Source of the DNA: Oxalobacteraceae bacterium UBA6018
GTDB taxonomy: Bacteria > Pseudomonadota > Gammaproteobacteria > Burkholderiales > Burkholderiaceae_D
Direction of reading: 5' to 3'
Length of the DNA: 64,000 nt
Assembly: GCA_002428015.1 (NCBI GenBank)
Contig: DIZW01000068.1
Location: 114,512-178,511, forward strand
Positions within the stretch are counted from its first letter, which is position 1; every line of letters starts with the position of its first letter. A program made the position numbers and the translations under genes. Shown here one piece after another: positions 10,534-17,354 of the stretch. Under the pieces are notes generated by a model. It was not told where the DNA came from. It saw nothing but the letters and a program-made list of their open reading frames with translations, and searched no databases.

Positions 10534-11678
10534 AGGCGGGGCTGTGCGGTGACGGTGCCGGGGGCGATCGTGCGCAAGCTGGTGATGCCGGTCAGGGCCA
10601 TGCAGTCGGTCAGTTCCTGCTCGAACAGGTCGAGCGCGCACCGCACGCCCTCGCGGCCATTGGCGGCCAGGCCGTACAGGCAGGCGCGCCCGCTCAGGCA
10701 GGCGTGGGCGCCGCGGCCGATGGCCTTGATGATGTCGGCGCCGGTGCGGATGCCGCCGTCGAACAGCACTTCGAGCCGGGCGCCGACCGCGTCGGCGATG
10801 GCGGGCAGCACGGCGATCGAGGAGGGCGCGCCGTCGAGCTGGCGCCCGCCATGGTTGGACACGATGATGGCGTCGGCGCCGATGTCGATGGCCTGGCGCG
10901 CGTCGTCCTCATGCATGATGCCCTTCAGGATCAGCTTGCGGTCCCAGCGCTGGCGCACCCACTTGACGGTATCGAGGTCGAAGCGCGGGTCGAACTGCTG
11001 CTCTATCCACTCGGACAGAGCGGCCACGTCGCCCGCGTGCGGCACTTCGCCTTGCAGGTTGCCGAAGGTGCGGCGCTTGCTCTTGAGCATGCTGACCAGC
11101 CAGCGCGGATGGGTGGCCATGTCCAGGCTGTTGTGCAGGGTCAGGCGCGGCGGCACCGACAGGCCGTTCTTGGCGTCGGCCCAACGCTTGCCCTGCACGT
11201 GCAGGTCCAAGGTCAGCACCAGGGCCGAGCAGCCAGCCTCGTGGGCGCGGCGGATCAGGCTCTCGTTGACCTTGCGCTCTTTCATGAGGTAAAGCTGGAA
11301 CCAGAACGGCTTGGGGCTGGCCGCGGCCACGTCTTCGATGGAGCTGGTCGACATGGTGGACAGGCAGTAGGGCACGCCGAAGTCGGCCGCCGCGCAGGCC
11401 GCCTCGCATTCGCCGTTGGCCCAGGTCAGCCCGGCCAGGCCGGTGGGGCCGATCGCCAGCGGGATGCGGGCCGTTTCGCCGACCATGGTCACCGACAGCT
11501 GCGGGTTGGACACGTCGCGCAGGTCGTGCTGGCGCAGGGCCAGGGCGCGCAGGTCGTCCAGGTTGCGCTGCAGGGTAATCTGCTGTTCGGCCCCGCCGTG
11601 GATGTAGTCGAAGATCACCTGCGGCAGGCGCTCGCGCGCCAGGTTTTCCAGGTCGAAGATGCTTGAAACCTTGTCCAT
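10530..11678 (-). CDS. FMN-dependent alpha-hydroxyacid dehydrogenase/oxidase (LldD family)
   Basis: 382 residues. The family oxidises L-2-hydroxyacids such as lactate, glycolate or mandelate to 2-ketoacids using FMN. Recognisable parts: N-terminal FDYIHGGAEQQ, GPTGLAGL and the STMSTSSIEDVA segment in the FMN site, LKGIMHEDDA, and the catalytic SNHGGRQLDG with the active-site His and Arg, then DGGIRTGADIIKA for phosphate binding. Upstream spacing to the GMC gene is 15 nt with an AAGGAA ribosome site. The downstream gene overlaps by 4 nt. The substrate is unknown; an aldonic or other hydroxyacid produced by its operon neighbours is my inference. Confidence 0.93.
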   Translation of the reverse strand: MDKVSSIFDLENLARERLPQVIFDYIHGGAEQQITLQRNLDDLRALALRQHDLRDVSNPQLSVTMVGETARIPLAIGPTGLAGLTWANGECEAACAAADFGVPYCLSTMSTSSIEDVAAASPKPFWFQLYLMKERKVNESLIRRAHEAGCSALVLTLDLHVQGKRWADAKNGLSVPPRLTLHNSLDMATHPRWLVSMLKSKRRTFGNLQGEVPHAGDVAALSEWIEQQFDPRFDLDTVKWVRQRWDRKLILKGIMHEDDARQAIDIGADAIIVSNHGGRQLDGAPSSIAVLPAIADAVGARLEVLFDGGIRTGADIIKAIGRGAHACLSGRACLYGLAANGREGVRCALDLFEQELTDCMALTGITSLRTIAPGTVTAQPRL

Positions 11679-11693
11679 GCGATATTCCTTACG

Positions 11694-13331
11694 CTAAGTG
11701 AGTTCTCCACGGGCGGCCAGTGTGCGAATGCGCGCGCCGATGCGGCAAGCCAGCGCCTGGATCGTGAGCGAAGGATTGACGCCGCCGGCGGTGGGGAACA
11801 GCGAACCGTCGCACACCCACAGGTTGCGGATATCCCAGCTGCGACCGTCCGCGTCGACCACGCTGTCGGCGCGCGAGGCGCCCATGCGGCAGGTCCCCAT
11901 GATGTGGCTGGTGTCGTCGTTGCTCCAGACATCGTGGCCGCCGGCCGCTTCCAGCAGCGCGCGCATGGAGCGGCGCGCGTGCTCTTGCAGGCGGCGGTCG
12001 TTGTCGGAATACGAGAACACGACGCGCGGAATCTTTAACCCATATTGGTCGGTGGCCTCGCTTAGTTCGACTCGATTTTGCGCGCGCGGTTCGGTTTCGG
12101 CCACCGCCACCAGGCCGGCCATGTGGTTGTACTTGAGCATTTCGCGGCGCAGCGCCTCGCCCCACAGCCCGCGCGTGCTGGCCAGGGTCTGGGCCCAGGC
12201 GCGCGGCAGCGGGCCCTGGCTCATGAATGCGTAGCCGCCGTGGAAATCCTTGGCGCTATCGTCGTAGTTCCAGTGTTCGGTGACGGCCATGTTGGGCGGC
12301 CCCTTGTACCAGCGGATTTCTTCGTCGAAACGGGCCCACACGCCCGGTCCGGCGTGGGTGGTCAGGTGGGTGCCGACCAGCCCGGAGCTGTTGGCCAAGC
12401 CATCGGGAAAGGCCGGGCAAGCCGAGTTGAGCAGCAGGCGCGGGGTTTCGATGGCGTAGCCGGCCACCACCACATGGCGCGCGTTCTGGAACTGCCAGCG
12501 GCCGTCGCGCACGTAATGCACGCCCTTGGCCACGCCGTCCGCGCCCATCTCGATGCGCCCGGCCATGGCCATGTCGCGCACCTCGGCGCCGGCGCGCAGC
12601 GCGCGCGGAATCCAGGCCACCAGCGCGCTTTGCTTGGCGTTGGTCGAGCAGCCGACATTGCAGAAGCCGCGGTAGACGCAGGGCGGCGACTTGCCATGCG
12701 GCGCGGACAGGGTCGCCAGCGGCACGGCCGCCCACCTGATGCCGAGCGCCTCGGCGCCGCGCGCCAGCACCAGCCCGGCGGCGTTGATCTCGTGCTCGCG
12801 GAAGGGGTAGCGCCGGCGCGCCGGGCCCCAGGGGTAGGACACGGGGCCAGCCACGTGCAGGGCCTGCTCGGCCTCCTCGTAGTACGGCGCCAGTTCCCGG
12901 TAGGTCAACGGCCAGTCGCGCGCGTAGCCGAGCTGGCTGCGCGACTGGAACCACGCGGGCCGCATGCGCAGCGAGATCATGCTGAAGTGGACCGTGGAGC
13001 CGCCCACGCCGCGCCCGGAATTGTTGCCACCCAGCGCGATCGGATCGTCGCCGGCGGTGATGCGCTCGTCCGTCCAGTACAGCTTTTGCTGCTCCTCCTC
13101 GTCGGAGGCGAAGTCGTCGAGCGGGCGCCAGAATGGCCCGGCCTCGAGCACCACGACTGAAAAGCCGGCCTCGGCCAGCTTGCAGGCCAGGGTGGCGCCG
13201 CCGGCCCCGGCGCCGACGATGGCGAAGTCGACCGTCTCATCGGGGCCGTGGCAGCGCATAGGCGTCCAGCCGCCGGGCGTGAAGATGTCGGGCGCGCGGC
13301 CGTCGCGCGCGCGTGGCGCCTCGCCGCTCAT
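11694..13331 (-). CDS. GMC-family flavoprotein dehydrogenase with Cys cluster
   Basis: 545 residues. GMC enzymes oxidise alcohol or sugar hydroxyls with FAD. The Rossmann motif VGAGAGGATLA is near residue 33, the substrate-domain end contains SHIMGTCRMG, and NPSLTIQALA carries the conserved Asn of the His/Asn catalytic pair. A C-x5-C-x3-C cluster (CVYRGFC then NVGC) resembles gluconate and FAD-glucose dehydrogenase large subunits, where such cysteines are reported to hold an iron-sulfur cluster. ATG at 13331 was chosen over longer frames because it overlaps the stop of the subunit-3 gene and precedes the first recognisable domain. No signal peptide is present. Confidence 0.9.
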   Translation of the reverse strand: MSGEAPRARDGRAPDIFTPGGWTPMRCHGPDETVDFAIVGAGAGGATLACKLAEAGFSVVVLEAGPFWRPLDDFASDEEEQQKLYWTDERITAGDDPIALGGNNSGRGVGGSTVHFSMISLRMRPAWFQSRSQLGYARDWPLTYRELAPYYEEAEQALHVAGPVSYPWGPARRRYPFREHEINAAGLVLARGAEALGIRWAAVPLATLSAPHGKSPPCVYRGFCNVGCSTNAKQSALVAWIPRALRAGAEVRDMAMAGRIEMGADGVAKGVHYVRDGRWQFQNARHVVVAGYAIETPRLLLNSACPAFPDGLANSSGLVGTHLTTHAGPGVWARFDEEIRWYKGPPNMAVTEHWNYDDSAKDFHGGYAFMSQGPLPRAWAQTLASTRGLWGEALRREMLKYNHMAGLVAVAETEPRAQNRVELSEATDQYGLKIPRVVFSYSDNDRRLQEHARRSMRALLEAAGGHDVWSNDDTSHIMGTCRMGASRADSVVDADGRSWDIRNLWVCDGSLFPTAGGVNPSLTIQALACRIGARIRTLAARGELT

Positions 13332-13924
13332 GGCCGCTCCTTCGCTTCCCACGGGTCGCGCTGGTCGAAGCCCAGGCGTACGTAACCGCGCGGGCTGGCC
13401 GGCCCGCCGAAGCCGATCTCGCTCCAGGCGGCCGGATGGGCGTAGTAGATGCCGGCGGCGGTCTTGAGCAGGAGGTCGGTGAAGAAGCGTTGGGCGGGCA
13501 AGCCATGCCACAGGGCGGCGTCGGCCTGGCCGGCCGCGATCGCCGTCAGCAGGGCGTCCTGGACGGGCGGCGCGAGCGCCGCGAAGGAGGTGCCGTGGCG
13601 CGCGTGCGCTTCGGCGTCGATGGCAGCCAGCCCGGTGCGCCAGGCTTGCGGGGCGGGCGGCACGTCGTCGTGGCGGAAACCTTCGCCGCGATTGGTGCAC
13701 AGCATGTCGTCGATCCACGGGGTGATGGGGATCGGCTCGGCCCGTTCAGGCTGCGGCAGCAGGCGCGCCACCAACGCCTCGACCAGCTGCCACTGGCCCT
13801 CGCTGAGGAAGCGGCGCGCCGGGATCATCCGCGTGCGCTCGTCCAGCACAGCGCGCGTGGGCGCGTCGAAGGACGGGCTGTCCCACTTGTCGAGAACGTT
13901 GTAGCCGGCGTAGGGCGCGTCCAC
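13328..13924 (-). CDS. Gluconate 2-dehydrogenase subunit 3-like protein
   Basis: 198 residues from a GTG start two bases after the preceding stop. The body (RFLSEGQWQLVEALVARLLP, TPWIDDMLCTNRGEGF, then AAGIYYAHPAAWSEIGFGGP and ending DPWEAKERP) matches the small gluconate_2-dh3 subunit that escorts GMC flavoproteins. In classical membrane gluconate dehydrogenase this subunit carries a Tat signal that exports the complex. Here the N-terminus (VDAPYAGYNVLDKW) lacks any signal, so the complex probably stays in the cytoplasm. The stop overlaps the GMC start, supporting a two-subunit complex. Confidence 0.85.
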   Translation of the reverse strand: MDAPYAGYNVLDKWDSPSFDAPTRAVLDERTRMIPARRFLSEGQWQLVEALVARLLPQPERAEPIPITPWIDDMLCTNRGEGFRHDDVPPAPQAWRTGLAAIDAEAHARHGTSFAALAPPVQDALLTAIAAGQADAALWHGLPAQRFFTDLLLKTAAGIYYAHPAAWSEIGFGGPASPRGYVRLGFDQRDPWEAKERP

Positions 13925-13926
13925 GG

Positions 13927-15063
13927 CTAGGCGCCCTCGATCAGGGCCAGCGCGGCCAAGCCGCCCAGCGCCAGCGCCGTGTAGCTGGGCGGGGCCGACA
14001 GGGGCGGGCCGCTCAGCACGTTCTGGCGCGTGTTGCGCCAGCCGCCCATCTGGCGGCCGACGCCATAAGCATGAAAGGCGACGCCGCCCAGGCCCAGCAA
14101 GCCGGTCAGCTTGAGCCATAGGCGCGCGCCGCGGCGCAGGCGGGGGCCGGGTCCGCGCGCGGACAGCGCCACCGCGCCCATCAGGGCCGAGGCCACCGGC
14201 GGCAGGGTCACGGGCAGCCACATGAACGGGTTGTGGAAGGCGCCGCGAAAGTGCAGCAACGCCACCTCGGCGCTGGTGCCGGCCAGGCCGGCGCTGGTGA
14301 GCGCGGCCAGGGCGCGCCCCGGTCCCGCCTGGCCGGGAGCTAGATTAGCAACTCGCCGCCCCGCCAGGCCGTACAGCCCGGCCAGCGACAGCGCCGCCGG
14401 CGCACCCAGCGGCGCGGCATAGAACAGGTTGCCCCAGCTGACGCCGCCCGGCTTGCGCGCCACGTTGTAGAGGTGGAAGGCGGTACCGGCGACGCCGGCG
14501 GCCACCGCGGTGGCGTACACGGCCCGGCCGGCCAGGGGCGCGCGGCCCTCTGCCGACATGGCCGCGCCGCCGCCAGCCACGAGCGTGGCGAGCGACACCA
14601 GCAGTGGCGTCCACATGCCGGGATTGTCGAACTGGGCGCGGTAATGTTCGAGCGCGCTGTCGGCCAGCACCGAGGCGGCCAGCATGGCGCTGGCGGCGTG
14701 CAGGCCGCGCGCGGGGCCAGCGGACGGTCCCGGCGCAGGGCAAGACGGCAATGCGGACCCGGGCAGGTCCGTGGCTGGCCAGGACGCGCGGACCAATGGG
14801 GCGGGCAGCGCGCCGGGCGATTGCTCCGCGGGCATAGCGGGCTGCTCCGCGGGCGTAGCGGACGCGCGATCGAAAAAGGCGGGCCGGGAGGAGAACGAGT
14901 GCTCGGGCGGGGGTGCAGCCGCGCGCGCGCGGCTGGGAAGGCCGCTGGCTGGCGCGCGCCGCCAGCGGCTCAGCAAGGCCAGGCCCGCCAGGCACAGCGT
15001 GGCCGCGCCCATCGCGCGCGCGGCGTCGCTGCTGCCCGGTGATCGGATGGCGGGCGCGTCCAT
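13927..15063 (-). CDS. Unrecognised multi-helix membrane protein with internal duplication
   Basis: 378 residues; I do not recognise the family. One N-terminal helix (about 17-34) is followed by a Pro/Ala/Ser-rich linker to about residue 115, then about six or more hydrophobic segments. Two halves are related: HYRAQFDNPGMWTPLL in the first matches HFRGAFHNPFMWLPVT in the second, and GTAFHLYNVARKPGG matches GVAFHAYGVGRQMGG. The paired histidines (HYR, FHLY, HFR, FHAY) could bind haem or quinone; that is inference. It lies between the thiamine-diphosphate enzyme and the GMC/subunit-3 pair, so it may be the membrane electron acceptor or anchor. Its ATG overlaps the stop of the 54-residue ORF (TGATG). 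Confidence 0.8.
   Translation of the reverse strand: MDAPAIRSPGSSDAARAMGAATLCLAGLALLSRWRRAPASGLPSRARAAAPPPEHSFSSRPAFFDRASATPAEQPAMPAEQSPGALPAPLVRASWPATDLPGSALPSCPAPGPSAGPARGLHAASAMLAASVLADSALEHYRAQFDNPGMWTPLLVSLATLVAGGGAAMSAEGRAPLAGRAVYATAVAAGVAGTAFHLYNVARKPGGVSWGNLFYAAPLGAPAALSLAGLYGLAGRRVANLAPGQAGPGRALAALTSAGLAGTSAEVALLHFRGAFHNPFMWLPVTLPPVASALMGAVALSARGPGPRLRRGARLWLKLTGLLGLGGVAFHAYGVGRQMGGWRNTRQNVLSGPPLSAPPSYTALALGGLAALALIEGA
14822..14863. repeat. 21-bp tandem duplication inside the membrane-protein linker
   Basis: Two adjacent 21-bp units (14822-14842 and 14843-14863), each starting TGCTCCGCGGGC and differing at two positions, encode the repeated PAEQ segments of the Pro/Ala-rich linker. 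In-frame expansion fits a tolerant, unstructured linker. Confidence 0.75.
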
Positions 15064-15227
15064 CAGCCCTTGTCTCCGGAAACTATCCTGGCCAGCACCT
15101 GGGCCGCGCCGGTGACCACGCCCAGTCGGCCGGCGCGGCCGTTCGGCAGCGCCAGGCCCGGCGCGGCAGCCCCTCCCGCGTGCGCGGGGTCACGTCCGCC
15201 ATGTGGACCGATGGCGGACGGGTCCAT
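15063..15227 (-). CDS. 54-residue ORF whose C-terminus repeats that of the preceding gene
   Basis: A short frame links two operon genes by overlapping codons: its ATG overlaps the TAA of the thiamine-diphosphate enzyme (TAATG) and its TGA overlaps the ATG of the membrane protein (TGATG). The first half is Gly/Ala/Pro-rich (MDPSAIGPHGGRDPAHAGG). The last ~20 residues (LGVVTGAAQVLARIVSGDKG) closely match the end of the upstream enzyme (LGMIAGAAKQLLAKILPGDKD), and the DNA also matches apart from one 3-nt gap. It is either a small protein sharing a docking tail or the remnant of a partial tandem duplication. Translation is not proven. Confidence 0.45.
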   Translation of the reverse strand: MDPSAIGPHGGRDPAHAGGAAAPGLALPNGRAGRLGVVTGAAQVLARIVSGDKG

Positions 15228-17014
15228 TAGTCCTTGTCCCCGGGAAGTATCTTGGCCAGCAGCTGCTTGGCCGCGCCGGCGATCATGCCCAGCTCGTCGG
15301 AGTCACCCTTGATGGCGGCGCTGGCGAAGTCCTTGGCTTGTTTGAAGGTGATATGGGCCGGCAGCGGCGGGACCTCGGGGTCGGTCTTAAATTCCAGCAC
15401 CACCGGGCAGTCGGCGGCCAGGGCGTGATCCCAGGCGGTGGCGACCTGGTCGGCCTGGTCGCAGTAGATGCCCTTCAGGCCGATCAGCGCGGCGAACTGG
15501 TGGTAGGCCACGTCTGGAATCTGCTGGCTGGCGTCGAACTTGGGGTCGCCCTCCATGATGCGCTGCTCCCAGGTGACCTGGTTGAGGTCGCCGTTGTTGA
15601 ACACGCACACGATCCAGCGCGGGTCCTCCCAGGTTTTCCAGTACTTGGCAACGGTGATCAGCTCGGCCATGTTGTTCATCTGCATGGCGCCGTCGCCCAC
15701 CATGGCGATCACGGGACGGTGCGGATGGGCGAACTTGGCCGCGATCGCGTAGGGCACGGCGGCGCCCATCGAGGCCAGCCCGCCCGACAGCGAGCACATC
15801 TGCCCGCGCCTAATGCGCAGGTCGCGCGCATACCAGTTGGCGCAGGAGCCGGAGTCGCTGGTGATGATGGCCGCGTCCGGCAGGCGGGGCGACAGTTCCC
15901 AGGCCACCCGCTGCGGATTGATCGGGTTGGCGCTCATCATGGCGCGCTCGCGCATGGTGACCCACCAGTCGCGCACATGGTCTTCGATGCGCTCGCGCCA
16001 GGCGCCATCGGTCTTCTGGTGCAGCAGCGGCAGCAGGGCGCCCAGGGTTTGCGCGCTGTCGCCGTGCAGGTTGACCTCGGCCGGATAGCGCACGCTCAGC
16101 ATGCCGGGGTCGATGTCGATCTGCACCGCGCGCGCCTGGCCTTCCTTGGGCAGGAACTCGGTGTAGGGAAATCCCGAGCCGATCATCAAGAGGGTGTCGC
16201 AATGCATCATCATGTCGTAGCTGGGCTCGGTGCCGAGGTAGCCGATCGAGCCTGTCACCCACGGCAAGTCGTCCGGCAGCGCGGCCTTGCCCAGCAGGGC
16301 CTTGGCCACGCCCGCGCCCAGGCGGTCGGCCACGGCGATCACCTCGTCGGTGGCGCCGAGCGCGCCCGCGCCCACCAGGATCGCCACCTTCTTGCCGGCG
16401 TTGAGGATGTCGGCCGCCTGCTGCAGGTCGGCCAGGTAGGGGATCACCTGCGGCTTGCGGTAGCCGATGCCCGACAGCACAGAGCCGTGGTGGCGCTGGG
16501 GCGCCTCGTAGGGCTCGTCCTGCAGGTCGCCGGGCAGGATCAGCACGGCCACGCCGCGCCCGGCGATGGCGATGCGCATGCCGCGGTCGACCATGTGGCG
16601 CACCTGGGCCGGCGCCTCGGCTTCCTGCACGTAGTCGGCCACGTCGGCGAACATGCGGTCCAGGTTCAGTTCCTGCTGATAGTGGGCGCCGCGTGCCGTG
16701 CGCGGGGCCTGGCCGGTGATCGCCAGCACCGGCATATGGTCGAGCTTGGCGTCGTACAAGCCCGTGATCAGGTGGGTCGCGCCGGGCCCGCCGGTGGACA
16801 GGCACACCCCCAGTTCGCCCGTGAACTTGGCGTGGGCGCAGGCCATGAAGGCGGCCATCTCCTCGTGCCGCACCTGGATGAAGCGGATCTTCTTGTCGGC
16901 GCGGTTGAGCGCGCCCAGCACGCCGTTGATACCGTCGCCCGGATAGCCGAAAATGGTCCGCACGCCCCAGTCGTAAAGGCGTTCCACAAAAAAATCACCG
17001 ACGGTTTTACTCAT
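15227..17014 (-). CDS. Thiamine-diphosphate-dependent enzyme (pyruvate oxidase / acetolactate synthase-like)
   Basis: 595 residues with the three-domain ThDP layout. The catalytic glutamate lies in VRHEEMAAF near residue 50. The ThDP/Mg motif begins VGDGAMQMNN and ends about 28 residues later at VFNNGDLNQ. GGPGATHLITGLYDA and ITGQAPR are typical of the pyruvate oxidase/POX branch, and QIDIDPGMLSVRYPAEVNLHGD is the FAD/ADP-type central domain. It likely decarboxylates a 2-ketoacid; whether pyruvate or a sugar-derived ketoacid is unknown. It is first in the operon, and a downstream FMN hydroxyacid dehydrogenase could supply a ketoacid. The C-terminal tail LLAKILPGDKD may be a membrane-contacting helix as in E. 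coli PoxB (inference). Confidence 0.9.
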   Translation of the reverse strand: MSKTVGDFFVERLYDWGVRTIFGYPGDGINGVLGALNRADKKIRFIQVRHEEMAAFMACAHAKFTGELGVCLSTGGPGATHLITGLYDAKLDHMPVLAITGQAPRTARGAHYQQELNLDRMFADVADYVQEAEAPAQVRHMVDRGMRIAIAGRGVAVLILPGDLQDEPYEAPQRHHGSVLSGIGYRKPQVIPYLADLQQAADILNAGKKVAILVGAGALGATDEVIAVADRLGAGVAKALLGKAALPDDLPWVTGSIGYLGTEPSYDMMMHCDTLLMIGSGFPYTEFLPKEGQARAVQIDIDPGMLSVRYPAEVNLHGDSAQTLGALLPLLHQKTDGAWRERIEDHVRDWWVTMRERAMMSANPINPQRVAWELSPRLPDAAIITSDSGSCANWYARDLRIRRGQMCSLSGGLASMGAAVPYAIAAKFAHPHRPVIAMVGDGAMQMNNMAELITVAKYWKTWEDPRWIVCVFNNGDLNQVTWEQRIMEGDPKFDASQQIPDVAYHQFAALIGLKGIYCDQADQVATAWDHALAADCPVVLEFKTDPEVPPLPAHITFKQAKDFASAAIKGDSDELGMIAGAAKQLLAKILPGDKD

Positions 17015-17354
17015 GATCAGCTCGCTTTAAGATCGAATCTTCCAATGAATGCGGCAACGCCGACAAGGCCGGGAGACGGCGCGTCAGCGCGAACGGCCAC
17101 GCTGGCGCTGGCGGAAAGGTATTACGGCGGGGCGGTGGAACAAGCGGGCGCGGCCGATGACGGCGCGCGGGGCGGGGCGGTTGCTGCGGGGATGGCGGAA
17201 GATGCGCTAGTCATGCCGGTGTCCTTGGCCGGCCATGGACTGGCCGTTCAAGAACACCTTAGCATGGGGCGGCTTGGCGGCGTCGCACCTTATATTCTGG
17301 CAATTTCACGCCGGGCGGACGGCGCCGGGGCCGTCCGCCCGCTTGCTTAGAACA
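17015..17354. other. Intergenic region between the redox operon and the TonB receptor gene
   Basis: 340 bases holding the presumed promoter of the minus-strand redox operon and the 3' end of the minus-strand TonB receptor. GC-rich frames cross it but none resembles a protein. The only clear structure is the 12-bp hairpin at 17312-17341. No obvious sigma-70 promoter stands out. Confidence 0.4.
17312..17341 (-). terminator. Strong hairpin 3' of the TonB receptor gene
   Basis: CGGGCGGACGGC (17312-17323) and GCCGTCCGCCCG (17330-17341) form a perfect 12-bp stem with a 6-nt loop, 13 nt beyond the receptor stop on the minus strand. There is no T-run after the stem, so it would need Rho or act as an RNA-stabilising end. 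Confidence 0.6.
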
